This document shows positions 1-11,268 of a DNA stretch of 64,000 nt, one piece after another (position 1 is the first letter of the stretch; each line of letters begins with the position of its first letter). Origin of the DNA: Sipunculus nudus (lineage: Eukaryota > Annelida > Sipuncula > Golfingiida > Sipunculidae); assembly GCA_026874595.1 (NCBI GenBank), contig CM049310.1, positions 39,623,558 to 39,687,557 of the forward strand. Direction: 5' to 3'. The translations under genes were made by a program, and so were the position numbers. Under the pieces are notes generated by a model. That model had not been told where the DNA came from. It saw nothing but the letters and a program-made list of their open reading frames with translations, and searched no databases.

Positions 1-1350
1 AGTCCCTGCTACAGTATTGTAGCTTATTAATTGTCTCACATTGTCACTGTGACATTATTATAGCTTATTAATTGTCACATATAGTGACTGCGATAGTATT
101 GTGGCTTATTAATTTGAGCAAAAAGTCAATGCGACAGTATTGTAGCTTATTAATTGTCTCACATTGTCACTGCGACAGTATTATAGCTTATTAATTGTCG
201 CATATAGTTGCGACACTATTGAGGCTTATTAATTGTCGGATAAAGTCACTGTGACAGTATTGTAGCTTATCACTGGTCCCATAGTCACTGCGACATTATT
301 ATAGCCTATTAATTGTCACATTGGGTCACTAGTGTAACAGTATTGTAGCTCATTAATTTTCGCACATTAATTGTCACACATTATGGCAAAAGTAGAATAT
401 TCACTAGGAAATGTGTCACAAACTGTCTCACGTGTCACTGAAACAATATTGTACCTTATTAAATGTTGCACATGATCACTGCCACAGTATTTTAGCTTAT
501 TAATTGTCTCACACTGTCACTGCAACAGTATTATAGCTTATAAATTGATGCATAAAGTCACTGCCACAGTATTGTAGCTTATTAATTGTCACACATTGTT
601 CCTGTGACAGGATAAAAGCTTATCAATATGTTGCATATAGTAACTGCAACAGTATTGTAACTAATTAATTGTCGCACATTGTCACTGAGAGAGTTTTTTA
701 ACATATTAATTGTCGCACATTGTCACTGAGACAGTGTTGTAGCTTATTAATTGTCTCACATTGTCACTGAGACAGTATGATAGCTTATTATTTGTCACAT
801 ATAGTGACTGCGACAGTATTATAGCTGATTAATTGTCGCCTATAGTCGCTGCGACAATATTGTAACTTATTACTTGTCTCGTTTTGTCACTGACAGTATT
901 GTTGCTTGTTACTTGTTGCACATAGTCCCTGTGACAGTATTATAGCTTATTCATTGTCACATATAGCCACTGTGCCAGTATTGTAGCTTATTAATTCTTG
1001 CAAATTAATTGTCACACATTATGGCAGAAGTAGGATATTCACTATAGGCAATGTGTCACAAACTGTCTCTCATGTCACTGAGACAGTATTGTAGCTTATT
1101 AATTGTCGCACATAGTCACTGCCACAGTATTGTAGCTAATATTAGTTGTCATACATTGTCACTGAGACAGTATTGTAGCTATTTAATTGTAGCATTTAGT
1201 CACGGCAACAGTATTGTTGCTTATTAATTGTTGCGCATTGTCACTGAAACAGAATTGTAGCTTATTAATTGTCACACTGGCATATAGTTACTGTGACAGT
1301 ATTGTAGCTTATTTATTGTGCACATTGCAACTGAGACAGCATTACAGCTT
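1..1350. repeat. Diverged ~41-bp satellite array
   Basis: About 30 tandem units of roughly 38-44 bp. The landmark AGCTTATTAATTGTC recurs at 21, 62, 144, 185 and onward at ~41-bp steps. Each unit has a TGTCNCA arm, a ~9-bp spacer and a TGNGACA arm, so many units can form a short hairpin. Units are strongly diverged (an old array). Two units carry the same ~65-bp insertion (from about 366 and about 1004), implying a ~638-bp higher-order duplication. The array appears to run off the left edge of the window. No ORF of note. Confidence 0.9.
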
Positions 1351-3097
1351 ATATACATAGAAACTTGAAGGAAAATGAAAATAAAAGATCCTCCCTTGTT
1401 ATTGGTCATAATTTCCATAGTGCGTGTGTAGATCCAAATACATTATTAAACTCCAATCATTTTCACTGATACTTATATCTGATCATGTTGTTTCAGTAAC
1501 TGTGGATTAACTGTGATATCCATTCATTAGCTCAGCTGACTATAAGTCATCTGAGCTATAGTCGTGGTCCTTTGTCCGTCATCCGTTCATCCGTCCTGCC
1601 GTAACCAGGGCACATTTTAAAACCGTTGGACCTACGAATCCAAAATTCTGCATACCATTACCCCAAAATCTCCTACTATCCAAAACATTTGGTCATTAGG
1701 CTTTCATTCCTTCGAGATAATAAGGAAAAACCTTTGTTTTTCATTAAAAAAAGCCATTGTTACACTTCAAGGCTGCCTAATATCAAAACCACTGATTTGT
1801 TTTTTATTATATTTAGTATTCCTATATTTCCATACATTTCCTATGCACATACCAAAATTTTGGTCAGTATTTGGTATTATTTTTAAGTTATGGGCCTAAA
1901 TATAATACAATTTTTGAAAATTCAGAAAATATATTTGCTCACATAACATGAGATATGCTGAAGCAGGAGACTTTTTTTTTAGCAATATAACTTTATTTAA
2001 TCAAGATTCAATTGTTTACCCAAAATTAGATCTGAATTTTGCCAATTTTTAAAGTTATTAGCATACATAAAAAATAGCTTAAATTTTGTCCAACTTTGGC
2101 ATTGGCATGTTTTTTCCCCTGTAAACACTGTTGATTTAATTTTCACTATACATATACATAAGGATTTAATCTTTTAAAATCTGAAATTTCAAAGTAATTG
2201 ATTGAAAAGAGTAGCTTTTATTCAAGTTTTCATACACCATGTCAAGTATTGTTTACATCTAGCCCACCTAGCTGTACAGCCTTCACTTGCATTATGTAAC
2301 CCACCCCAGGCAGCTTGCCTTTGCTCAGCTTGGCCCCTAGTAGCAGGCTTCCCCTATGCCCTGCACTCAAAAAAAAAATGGTGCATTAACTAGATGAATG
2401 TTATACTTTTCTGTATTTTATTTTATTCTGCCATTTTACCTGCTACCGTTGCATTAGATGACAGCCTACTTCGCCATAAAAGATGAGCCCATTTCATTAA
2501 TCCCAATGCACAGTCAACTTGAAACTACTGAACACCCTGTAACTGTGATGTTTATTCCACTCTGTCACAGGAACATGCTTTAATTTCATTAGAACCTGTT
2601 CAGACATCGCTCCCTAACACATGGACAGCCCTGATTGATATATACTGTATATTTTCAGTAACATCTTCAACTACAGGTACAGGCACCAATTCATCAAACA
2701 CTACATTCCATGCAATTTGTCCAGACCTTGTATGTAATATAAAATGTTTACATGTTTATATGATATCCTGAGTAATAATATAGTTGTAATGCAACAGCAG
2801 TTTCTGAAGCCTGTCACACAGAGTTTAGGGTCATTTAATCATTTATTGGAAGAGCTGTTAAAATTTGAACTCATGCCTTCACATGAATCTTAATAAGGAT
2901 TGGCTTTCTCAAGAACAAGAGTAATATGTGCAACACATCACAGTGTTTGATGCTGCCTGGCCTTAAGCCAGTCTCCCAAACTGGTAAAAGTTATATATTG
3001 GTGACAAGATTTATATCAACCAAGTTCTCATAATGAAAAATGACTTGAATGTCCTAGAGATAGTGCATGCTCAAACAGGGCTAAGGGTTGTACCATC
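1351..3097. other. Non-coding AT-rich stretch
   Basis: No convincing gene. About 1530-1620 resembles an interspersed element common in molluscan DNA: an inverted GCTCAGCTGA / TCTGAGCTATA pair followed by GTCCGTCATCCGT-type repeats. Short ORFs at 1626-1886 and 2202-2393 lack composition, motif or splice support. The last ~90 bp lead into the minisatellite. Confidence 0.5.
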
Positions 3098-5490
3098 AGG
3101 GAGGCAGCTTTGCTGTGAGTGTCGTCGTCGGCAGTGCTGCCGCCACAAACTACTCCAAGAGGCCAGCACTGTCGTCGTCGTCGTCGTTATTGGCAGAACC
3201 GAGAGGGAGGCAGCTTTGCTGTGACTGTCGTCGTCGGCAGTGCTGCCGCCACAAACTACTCCAAGAGGCCAGCACTGTCGTCGTCGTCGTCGTCATTGGC
3301 AGAACCGAGAGGGAGGCAGCTTTGCTATGACTGTCGTCGTCGGCGGTTCCGCCGCCACAAACTCTTCCAAGAGGCCAGCACTGTCGTCGTCGTCGTCGTC
3401 ATTGGCAGAACCATCAGGGAGGCAGCTTTGCTGTGACTGTCGTCGTCGGCAGTGCTGCCGCCACAAACTACCCCAAGAGGCCAGCACTGTGTTCGTCGTC
3501 GTCGTCATTGGCAGAACCATCAGGGAGCTGGTAAGCTTTGCTGTGACTGTCGTCGTCGGCAGTGCTGCCGCCACAAACTACTCCAAGAGGCCAGCACTGT
3601 CGTCGTCGTCGTCATTGGCAGAACCATCAGGGAGTAAGTTTTGCTGTGAGTGTCGTCGTCGGCAGTGCTGCCGCCACAAACTACTCCAAGAGGCCAGCAC
3701 TGTCGTCGTCGTCGTCGTCATTGGCAGAACCAAGAGGGAGGCAGTTTTGCTGTGACTGTCGTCGTCGGCAGTGCTGCCGCCACAAACTACTCCAAGAGGC
3801 CAGCACTGTCGTCGTCGTCGTCGTCATTGGCAGAACCGAGAGGGAGGCAGCTTTGCTGTGACTGTCGTCGTCTGCAGTACTGCCGCCACAAACTACTCCA
3901 ATAGGCCAGCACTGTCGTCGTCGTCGTCGTCATTGGCAGAACCATCAGGTAGGCAGCTTTGCTATGACTGTCGTCGTCGGCGGTTCCGCCGCCACAAACT
4001 ACTCCAAGAGGCCAGCACTGTCGTCGTCGTCGTCATTGGCAGAACCATCAGGGAGTAAGCTTTGCTGTGACTGTCGTTGTCGGCAGTGCTGCCGCCACCA
4101 ACTACTCCATGAGGCCAGCACTGTCGTCGTCGTCGTCATTGGCAGAACCATCAGGGAGTAAACTTTGCTGTGACTGTCGTCGTCGGCAGTGCTGCCGCCA
4201 CAAACTACTCCAAGAAGCCAGCACTGTCGTCGTCGTCGTCGTCATTGGCAGAACCATCAGGGAGGCAGCTTTGCTGTGACTGTCGTCGTCGGCAGTGCTG
4301 CCGCCACAAACTACCCCAAGAGGCCAGCACTGTCGTCGTCGTCGTCGTCGTCGTCATTGGCAGAACCATCAGGGAGTTAGCTTTGCTGTGACTGTCGTCG
4401 TCGGCAGTGCTGCCGCCACAAACTACTCCAAGAGGCCAGCACTGTCGTCGTCGTCGTCGTCATTGGCAGAACCGGGAGGGAGGCAGCTTTGCTGTGACTG
4501 TCGTCGTCGGCAGTTCCGCCGCCACAAACTACTCCAAGAGGCCAGCACTGTCGTCGTCGTCGTCGTCATTGGCAGAACCATCAGGGAGCTGGTAAGCTTT
4601 GCTGTGACTGTCGTCGTCGGCAGTGCTGCCGCCACAAACTACTCCAAGAGGCCAGCACTGTCGTCGTCGTCGTCATTGGCAGAACCATCAGGGAGTAAGT
4701 TTTGCTGTGAGTGTCGTCGTCGGCAGTGCTGCCGCCACAAACTACTCCAAGAGGCCAGCACTGTCGTCGTCGTCGTCGTCATTGGCAGAACCAAGAGGGA
4801 GGCAGTTTTGCTGTGACTGTCATCGTTGGCAGTGCTGCCGCCACAAACTACTCCAAGAGGCCAGCACTGTCGTCGTCGTCGTCGTCATTGGCAGAACCGA
4901 GAGGGAGGCAGCTTTGCTGTGACTGTCGTCGTCTGCAGTACTGCCGCCACAAACTACTCCAATAGGCCAGCACTGTCGTCGTCGTCGTCGTCATTGGCAG
5001 AACCATCAGGTAGGCAGCTTTGCTGTGACTGTCGTCGTCGGCGGTTCCGCCGCCACAAACTACTCCAAGAAGCCAGCACTGTCGTCGTCGTCGTCATTGG
5101 CAGAACCATCAGGGAGTAAGCTTTGCTGTGACTGTCGTCGTCGGCAGTGCTGCCGCCACCAACTACTCCATGAGGCCAGCACTGTCGTCGTCGTCGTCGT
5201 CATTGGCAGAACCATCAGGGAGTAAGTTTTGCTGTGAGTGTCGTCGTCGGCAGTGCTGCCGCCACAAACTACTCCAAGAGGCCAGCACTGTCGTCGTCGT
5301 CGTCATTGGCAGAACCATCAGGGAGGCAGCTTTGCTGTGACTGTCGTCGTCGGCAGTGCTGCCGCCACAAACTGCTCCAAGAAGCCAGCACTGTCGTCGT
5401 CGTCGTCGTCATTGGCAGAACCATCAGGGAGTAAGCTTTGCTGTGACTGTCGTCGTCGGCAGTGCTGCCGCCACAAACTACTACGTCGGC
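3098..5490. repeat. GTC-rich minisatellite with 10-unit higher-order repeat
   Basis: Twenty-three units of 103, 106, 110 or 112 bp, starting (at CTTTGCTGTGA) near 3108, 3214, 3320, 3426, 3536, 3639, 3745, 3851, 3957, 4060, 4163, 4269, 4381, 4487, 4597, 4700, 4806, 4912, 5018, 5121, 5227, 5330 and 5436. Most length change comes from (GTC)n copy number and from a GCTGGTAA variant. Each unit contains the hairpin GGCAGTGCTGCC, a (GTC)4-8 run and ATTGGCAGAACC. Unit lengths and variants repeat with a 1061-bp period (3426 to 4487, 3536 to 4597 and so on), showing block amplification of ten units. All three plus-strand frames are long and Ser/Val/Arg-rich, but this follows from unit lengths of 3n+1; I do not consider it coding. 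Confidence 0.95.
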
Positions 5491-5699
5491 AGTGCATATG
5501 CATCCTTAGCATGTAGATGCATCCAGGGTAGGCAGATGCATCTGAATGAATGTGCACCCTGTGAGTCCTGGATGCATTTGGGGAGTGTGTCTTCAGTTGG
5601 TGATCCTCCGTGCCCCTTGCATCCACAGTGTTAGAAAGGTTTATGGGGAATCAACACATATAAGCTACATATAAGGTTGATAGGGACATGGAGGATTCC

Positions 5700-5875
5700 C
5701 CCATCTTTAGGTTCACCATGGGTCCGTATTGGCTGTAACAGTAGTAGTCCATGCTTTCCGTATAATCGTCATAACTGTAGCATAGCGAATAACCCTGAGG
5801 TAAAAAATCTGTTGAGAAAGATGTCCTCTACTGTACTGGATTGCACCAACTAGACATGAGTAGAGCTGCCATCAT
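5700..5875 (-). pseudogene. Tyr-rich family copy 1 (class B), 5' fragment
   Basis: Only the first ~58 codons of the tyrosine-rich family remain. The start is the double ATG at 5875 seen in the intact class-B copies, followed by MAALLMSSWC. The codon for the second Gln of the PVQQ motif reads TAG, a nonsense change. Homology to the family stops around the MVNLKM block near 5703. The rest of the gene is absent and the sequence continues toward the minisatellite. Its upstream region is class B and is retained. A clear dead copy. Confidence 0.85.
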
Positions 5876-6640
5876 TAGCTCTCGATATGTATGCCTGTAG
5901 TGAGATGACTGTAGAAGTTCAGGCTTTGGTAATGTACCCAACATGTTCACTATTTGTGGTAAGCCTCTTGCGTGTGTGTCTTTCTCGGAATCTTGTGATC
6001 AACTGTGGAGGGAAGGGAACCTACGTAATTTATATTGAAAATAGAGGTTCAGTAATGAACAGTGTATCAAAGAGCTTTCACCAAACAACGTAGGTAACCC
6101 ATTAACTGGCTTTAAAAGAACAAACCACCACGCCTTGTTCACTGTTGGATCGTCGCCCATTCCTTTTTAATTACCCAACATTGGTTGAAGATAATTAATT
6201 ACACGCCCCCGGCCTCCCAGTTTGACACAAATACAGCGTGACCAATCAAGCGCCACATGCATCATGCACTTACTTTTGTTTGCTCACCAACCACGCTTTT
6301 ACTAAATATACTTCAAAGATGAGTCAGGTTTACCGCATTACATAAATAGGATAGAATTAGCGCTAATAATCAAACACAGTTGTTAGGATATGGAGTAAGG
6401 TTATTATCACGATTACTGAATTAAGCACCGTTTGGTTAAGATTTGATTACAAGTTGAAATAGTTTAGTTCTAAGAAATTCAAACACTCTCCACAACGATA
6501 TACCTGGTTCCGCTTGCAATTGGTCCCAATATTTGTTACATTTATAGTTGGTGCTCTCAGCATGCATGCCACGCGGAACATCTGCGAGATACCATGGTTG
6601 ATGTGGGTGAGTGGATCAGTGTTCATTTAGTTACTCTTAA
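5876..6640 (-). promoter_or_regulatory. Class B upstream module (copy 1)
   Basis: Homologous to the upstream regions of the copies at 21.3, 30.7 and 47.9 kb. It includes a degraded TATA-like AATTTATATT near 6028, CAAAGAGCTTTCACCAAACAACG and TTTAAAAGAACAAA blocks shared with all family promoters, a degenerate CAAACATTGTTTG palindrome near 6174, and a CCAAT box in GCGTGACCAATCAAGCGCC near 6237. The function as a promoter is inferred from position and conservation. Confidence 0.6.
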
Positions 6641-6668
6641 TGATTCAAGTATATATAATGGTGTGTGT

Positions 6669-6671
<3 letters not shown>

Positions 6672-6720
<49 letters not shown>
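6672..6720. repeat. (TA)n(TG)n microsatellite
   Basis: Pure alternating TA run followed by GT repeats; a short TAT-rich patch follows near 6745-6760. Confidence 0.95.
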
Positions 6721-7049
6721 ATGGATACATGAGTTGTATGTATGTATTATTATTATTATTTTGATTATACCATATTTATACATATTTATAAAGCACTCTT
6801 TTCACCCAAAGATTTCCAAAGTGCTTTACAATGTAAATTTCATATAAAATAATAAACATGAAACATATATAGCCAATTTTGAAAATACAGATTATACAAC
6901 GACTAAATCTAATGCAGTATAAACTAATTATAAATTAAAAGTACTAAAAAACTTTAGGCTAGACAAGGGTGAATAATAGAATTAAGAACACTTGAAGAGG
7001 TAAAAAGTTCAAAAACGTTTAAAAATATATAGAGAGATTCACATGCGTG

Positions 7050-7563
7050 CAGCTATGAGTCATTGCATATAATGTGTAAGTTCAAAGTGGAGCTAAAAAA
7101 AATAGGTTTAAAGTAGCTTCCTGAAACTAGAAAGTTTTTTACCTGTGTGATGCTCCTTGGAAGTTTGTTCCACAGCTCTGGTGCGGCATAACTGAAACAC
7201 ATTTCTCCATAGTTTTGGTCCGTATTTTTCGTTTTGTTAATGTTAAAAATTTTCTGGCCGAAGTCATCTAGCTTGCCTATATATACATGTATCTTACATG
7301 TGTCTGATATATAATGATGTCTGACCATTCAGGGCATTTTAAGTATGTACCAATAGTTTGTATTGTAATATGTAATGTTTAGGGAGCCAGTGTAATTCTG
7401 CTAAAACAGGGGTCATGTGACAGTAACGGGCTATTCTTGTGATTGTACGTGCGGCTGTGCTTTGAACTCTTTGCAATTTATCAATCTGAAAACTAGGCAA
7501 CCCATATAGAAGCGCATTGCAATAGTCCATTCGAGATGTAACTAGTTCATAAACAAGCGACAT
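7050..7563 (-). pseudogene. LINE reverse-transcriptase C-terminal remnant
   Basis: Two adjacent minus-strand frames encode parts of the C-terminal region of a non-LTR retrotransposon polymerase. The upstream part (7339-7563) has SRMDYCNALLYGLP and LQRVQSTAARTI, a hallmark of CR1/L2-like elements. The downstream part (7053-7328) has CFSYAAPELWNKLPRSI, the usual R.F..aaP.lWN.LP motif. The frame change between them shows decay. The element is strongly 5'-truncated. It sits between the class-B and class-A upstream/3' modules of the first gene block. Confidence 0.85.
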
Positions 7564-8369
7564 TGTTATTCAGGTGGTGCCTAATAGGTCCAACCCTACG
7601 TAATTATGTGTAGCCTGCTCTGCAAATTGAATTAACTCGTTTTTTCTATATTAAGAGTATTATCAAACACCAAGATTTCTTACTTGTCACTGCACCTTTG
7701 TGCAAGTTCTCTGGGTGGACCATTAGTTAGGGGTAAATTACTGCTATACATTTCAGTACATCCTGAGTCTTTCATATCCATTCAGTTTTATAATTTAAAA
7801 GGGGCTCATATGGTCATACCCATACACTACAGGCGGTATGCCATATGATGACATTGCAGTTAATTTCTTAACCGTAACGACACTACACAGTGATTCTGAT
7901 GGTCCATCCAAGGGAATTATAAAACATTGTATATTGCTAAACAAAAAATAAATAAATTGTGTGTACACTCTCCAGGTGCATACAACCAAATATGTCATTG
8001 CCCAATAAATAAAATGTAAATATTTTTTTTAAGAGTTATGGTATGTATTTCAATGTAAAACAAATTTCATTGTAGAGAATTTGTTATATATTAAATTCAA
8101 AATTTAATCCTGCAACCTGTTATTTTCCATTTAGCCATTTTACCTTAGCCGTTTTTACCTCAGCCATTATAACATAGAATTTCTCATAGACACGCCGGGG
8201 ATATTGAACCCAGGTCACATGCGGGAAAGATCCGAGGGTTTTGCCCTACCAATGTTCAGGACCCAAATATTTTTTGGTTAAAAAGTCAAGCTATGCAGTA
8301 AAGTCTATAAAATATTTTTGTATGGTCAATACATATGTGCCGAAATTAATATTTCACTATATTTGTGGC

Positions 8370-8370
<1 letters not shown>
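7564..8370. other. Intergenic, possible tRNA-like SINE piece
   Basis: No gene seen. Around 8190-8250 the reverse strand reads GGGTTCAATATCCC, a B-box-like motif, suggesting a small tRNA-derived SINE fragment. It occupies the same place relative to the next gene copy as the SINE-like pieces at 35.2 and 50.6 kb. Confidence 0.35.

Positions 8371-8425
<55 letters not shown>
8371..8425. repeat. (TA)n microsatellite
   Basis: Uninterrupted TA run in the 3' flank of the pseudogene at 8.8 kb. The equivalent position in other copies carries (CT)n. Confidence 0.95.
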
Positions 8426-8427
<2 letters not shown>

Positions 8428-8764
8428 CTCTCATACTTTTTCACCACGTTTCTCTCTCACTCTTATTATACATTCTAGTATGTATCGCTTTCTCACCCTC
8501 ATTTTCTCTTGATCTCGATCTCTTTCCCACACACACACACACAGACGCACCCAAGCACAAACAATTGTGACTCATAGGGTAATATAAGGCTGATCCAAAA
8601 TAACGTGTTAACGTGTCAGGAATATATAATTTATTACGCCATAACAAATATATTAGAGTATTTATAGACATAAAGAATTAACAGTCTGTATATATCACAG
8701 GCAATAATCACAATTGTGCTGTCCTTACGTGCAAATTATCCATAGTAATTTATAAATCCCTATA

Positions 8765-8892
8765 GTTCTGTCCTAAATCCAGGTCACAAGTCCACACTGA
8801 TATCAGGTAAATAGTCCTCGCAGGATCTGAGTGAGATAATTTCCTCCAAAGACAACGGACTATCGTGTCTCCTTTTATTTTCACTGAACGCG
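8765..8892 (-). pseudogene. Tyr-rich family copy 2 (class A), 3' fragment
   Basis: Minus strand encodes only the C-terminal signature, SPLSLEEIISLRSCEDYLPD, followed by ISVDL and a stop. Immediately upstream the sequence switches to the class-A promoter (ACAACGCG) with no N-terminal or central coding region, so a single deletion removed most of the gene. The junction falls at a GCGT/CAGTG microhomology shared by promoter and coding sequence. Non-functional as a gene. Confidence 0.85.
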
Positions 8893-9160
8893 TTGTATCA
8901 AAGAACACTGGTCAATCAACAGAGTGTGCTGGTAACTAATTAACAGCTCCTAAAAGAACAAAGAGAGCGGGTGTTGCCGTCGGCATTTAGGCGTGAACAT
9001 AGCTTGTCCACTGTGAGGACCGGGAGTTTCTTAAAGTGCCAAACAATGTTTGATGTTATTTATTAAAATAACCAGAGACTTATGGTTAGACAGAACTGAA
9101 GCGTGACCCGGGAAGCTGTCTGCCTTCCTCTTATGCTGTTTACGAACTACCTTTCATCTA
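8893..9160 (-). promoter_or_regulatory. Class A upstream module (copy 2)
   Basis: Retains the distal class-A blocks: CAAAGAACACTGG, CTAAAAGAACAAAGAGAGCG, GTTGCCGTCGGCATTTAGGCGTG and the palindrome-like CAAACAATGTTTG at 9040-9052. The TATA-proximal part was lost with the deletion that fused it to the 3' coding fragment. Confidence 0.65.
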
Positions 9161-9829
9161 AATTTACCTCAAAGATTAATGCAATAAACTTTGATATAAC
9201 TACAGAAGGACTGATTAAATGTTTACAAACACATTCATATGTATGTTTATTGTTTCTTACTTCCTGGTTATCATTATGTTGATAAATCTAGAACATTGTA
9301 ATTAACTGACAGAACTTATATAACTTTTTGAAACAAGGACAATGAGTTAATCTTATTTACAAAAAAATATGATAATGTAACAGTCATGTGGACCTGATTC
9401 TTTAGGTTTTTGCCAAATTGATGATTAAAATTGGATGAATATATTGTTTAATAGTAAACGGTTCTTGGTCTTATTTCGAATTTTAATTCTAATGGAAAAT
9501 GTATTAAAAAACTGAAATCCTCGCTAAATTTAATTATTATATTAAATTAGTTTAATGTATTGGGACAGACTAAGGGAGCAGATAAAATTTGCGGACATTG
9601 ATTTCTAAGGCACCGCGCGCGTCAATTTGACCCCCTGTATCAAAATATTTTTTTTTCAGTTTTAACTGACATATTTGAGTGTCAGTCGCTCGATCATTTC
9701 TTTCAAGAAAGTAATATAATTTCGATTAAATTTTCCTTTTTTTTATATTGTCCTTTTCCTCGTTTAGCAAAACAAGTCTGCTTTTTTCCCCATGTTGTCC
9801 CCTGATCATATGAAATTTATATCGATATT

Positions 9830-10450
9830 CTGTGCTTCTCACTCGCCCCCTCCCTCCTTTATTCGCGGCTTCAGTCTTCCTTCCCGCTCCCTTCTTCATT
9901 CACATTTCCTTTCACCCTGCCTCACTCTTTCCTCATTCTCATTTATTCGCTCCTCCTCAATCGCCCCCCTCACCTGACTCCCATCTCACTATCTCCCTCA
10001 CGATCTTTCCCCACCTTCTCTGCTCTCCTCATTCCTTCACTTCTCTTTCTCGTTCAATTCATTCGCTCCTCACCCCTAATTTACCTTCTCACTCCCTCCC
10101 TCTTTCACTCTCCTTCATTCCTTCACTCACTCATATATCTAATCGTTTTACCAATAACTTCTCTGCTCGCTCCTTCACAGGCTCCTTCAGTCACCTGCCT
10201 CTGTTCCTCATGGGTTCTCATTCGCTAACCGAGTCACCAAATTACTCACTCACCGGACTGCTCCATGTCCCCATAACAATGTTCCTCCTTATCTCGTTCC
10301 CTCACTCTTCCACTCCCGTACTCCCCCTTCACTCACTCTGACCTGCTCCTGTACTTAGCAAGTCACCTCACTCCGTCACTCCTTCATACACTCATTCCGT
10401 CACTCACTCCAGGACTCCGTCACTCACTCACTCACTCCGTCACTCACTCC
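9830..10450. repeat. Degenerate CTCACTC pyrimidine tract
   Basis: About 600 bp of C/T-rich sequence built from TCACTCCNTC-like words, purine-rich on the other strand. It gives long low-complexity frames (9832-10341) rich in Ser/Leu/Phe/His that I do not regard as genes. Related tracts lie at 14860-15000 and 23950-24290 at matching places upstream of other family copies, so it belongs to the duplicated unit. Confidence 0.8.
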
Positions 10451-10673
10451 CTCGTAATGCAATTTTTGTTACTACACACAAGTTTAAAACTTATACAAGT
10501 ATTAATACAAAAGTAATACTAAAGCATTACAAATAACAAATCCACAATCGTGAAAGATAAATCGGAATAACATCTTTTTACATACAGGTAAGAAGTGCGT
10601 TATTAGATAATAATCAAGATAGTTCATGAAGAATCTTCTGCTACTGCATGAAGAAAAAAGGGACCTCATTAAG

Positions 10674-10790
10674 TCAAGCGGCTGAATAGTGTACGTTCCC
10701 GGAAGATTCATTTAATCCATATTCAGTGTCCGCTTTTATCAAGGCTCTTACGAGTTCAATGTCCGACAGGACAACCAGTTGTTCCTCAAC
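10674..10790 (-). CDS. Possible terminal exon, unrecognised
   Basis: Minus strand has an AG acceptor (GTGTTCAG) followed by 38 open codons and TGA. It begins VEEQLVVLSDIELVRALIKA and ends GNVHYSAA. Composition is protein-like (amphipathic, mixed charge) and unlike the surrounding low-complexity DNA. No domain recognised and no upstream exon identified. It could be chance. Confidence 0.3.
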   Translation of the reverse strand, partial: VEEQLVVLSDIELVRALIKADTEYGLNESSGNVHYSAA

Positions 10791-10987
10791 CTGAACACAT
10801 ATGTGCTCTGGTAAATGTTAGCAGTATAATATTTATTTATAAGAACTATCGCATGAAAGTAGATTTTTCCACAACGGTGACATATCACCTCATGTTGCAA
10901 ATTAAAATAATCCAGATTGACAAATATCTCCGGTACCTACTTGAATCTAGGCAATGAACCAGGTATCTGACTTAATGATATGTACAG

Positions 10988-11168
10988 AGAACGAGAAGCG
11001 ATCACAATGAACCTAAAACAATCTGCTTACAGTCGAGTTTCGGGAAACGCTAAATTCATGCACCATGTACTCATAATTCACAACACTTTCAATGTCGCTG
11101 CATCTCCATTCATCCCAGTCTGGAGAAGGTTCACAACCGATGAAGCATTTAAAAATTATATCAAGCAG
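10988..11168 (+). CDS. Possible internal exon, unrecognised
   Basis: An open stretch bounded by an AG (ATATGTACAG) and a GTAATA donor, entering in phase 2 and leaving in phase 0, about 60 codons. The protein end reads SPFIPVWRRFTTDEAFKNYI then KQ. Composition looks like real coding sequence. I cannot assign a family; no partner exon was found. Independent of the minus-strand candidate at 10.7 kb. Confidence 0.35.
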
Positions 11169-11268
11169 GTAATATTTTTAAATAGTCTATGTTCGTTATG
11201 TCGTGATCATTGTAAATCTGTACTCTAAAATTTGACATTATGTTTGTGCTTCTACACTTTGTGGTCGA

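Noticed and set aside
3033..5634. Many overlapping Ser/Val/Arg-rich ORFs on both strands
   Set aside because: They are forced by (GTC)n runs and units of 3n+1 length, which leave all plus frames open. No start context, codon bias or homology supports translation.
8190..8250. Complete tRNA gene
   Set aside because: Only a B-box-like motif is present; no cloverleaf can be built.
9792..10341. 169-aa Ser/Leu/Pro/His ORF
   Set aside because: Pure product of the degenerate CTCACTC tract; related tracts at 14.9 and 24.0 kb do not keep the frame.
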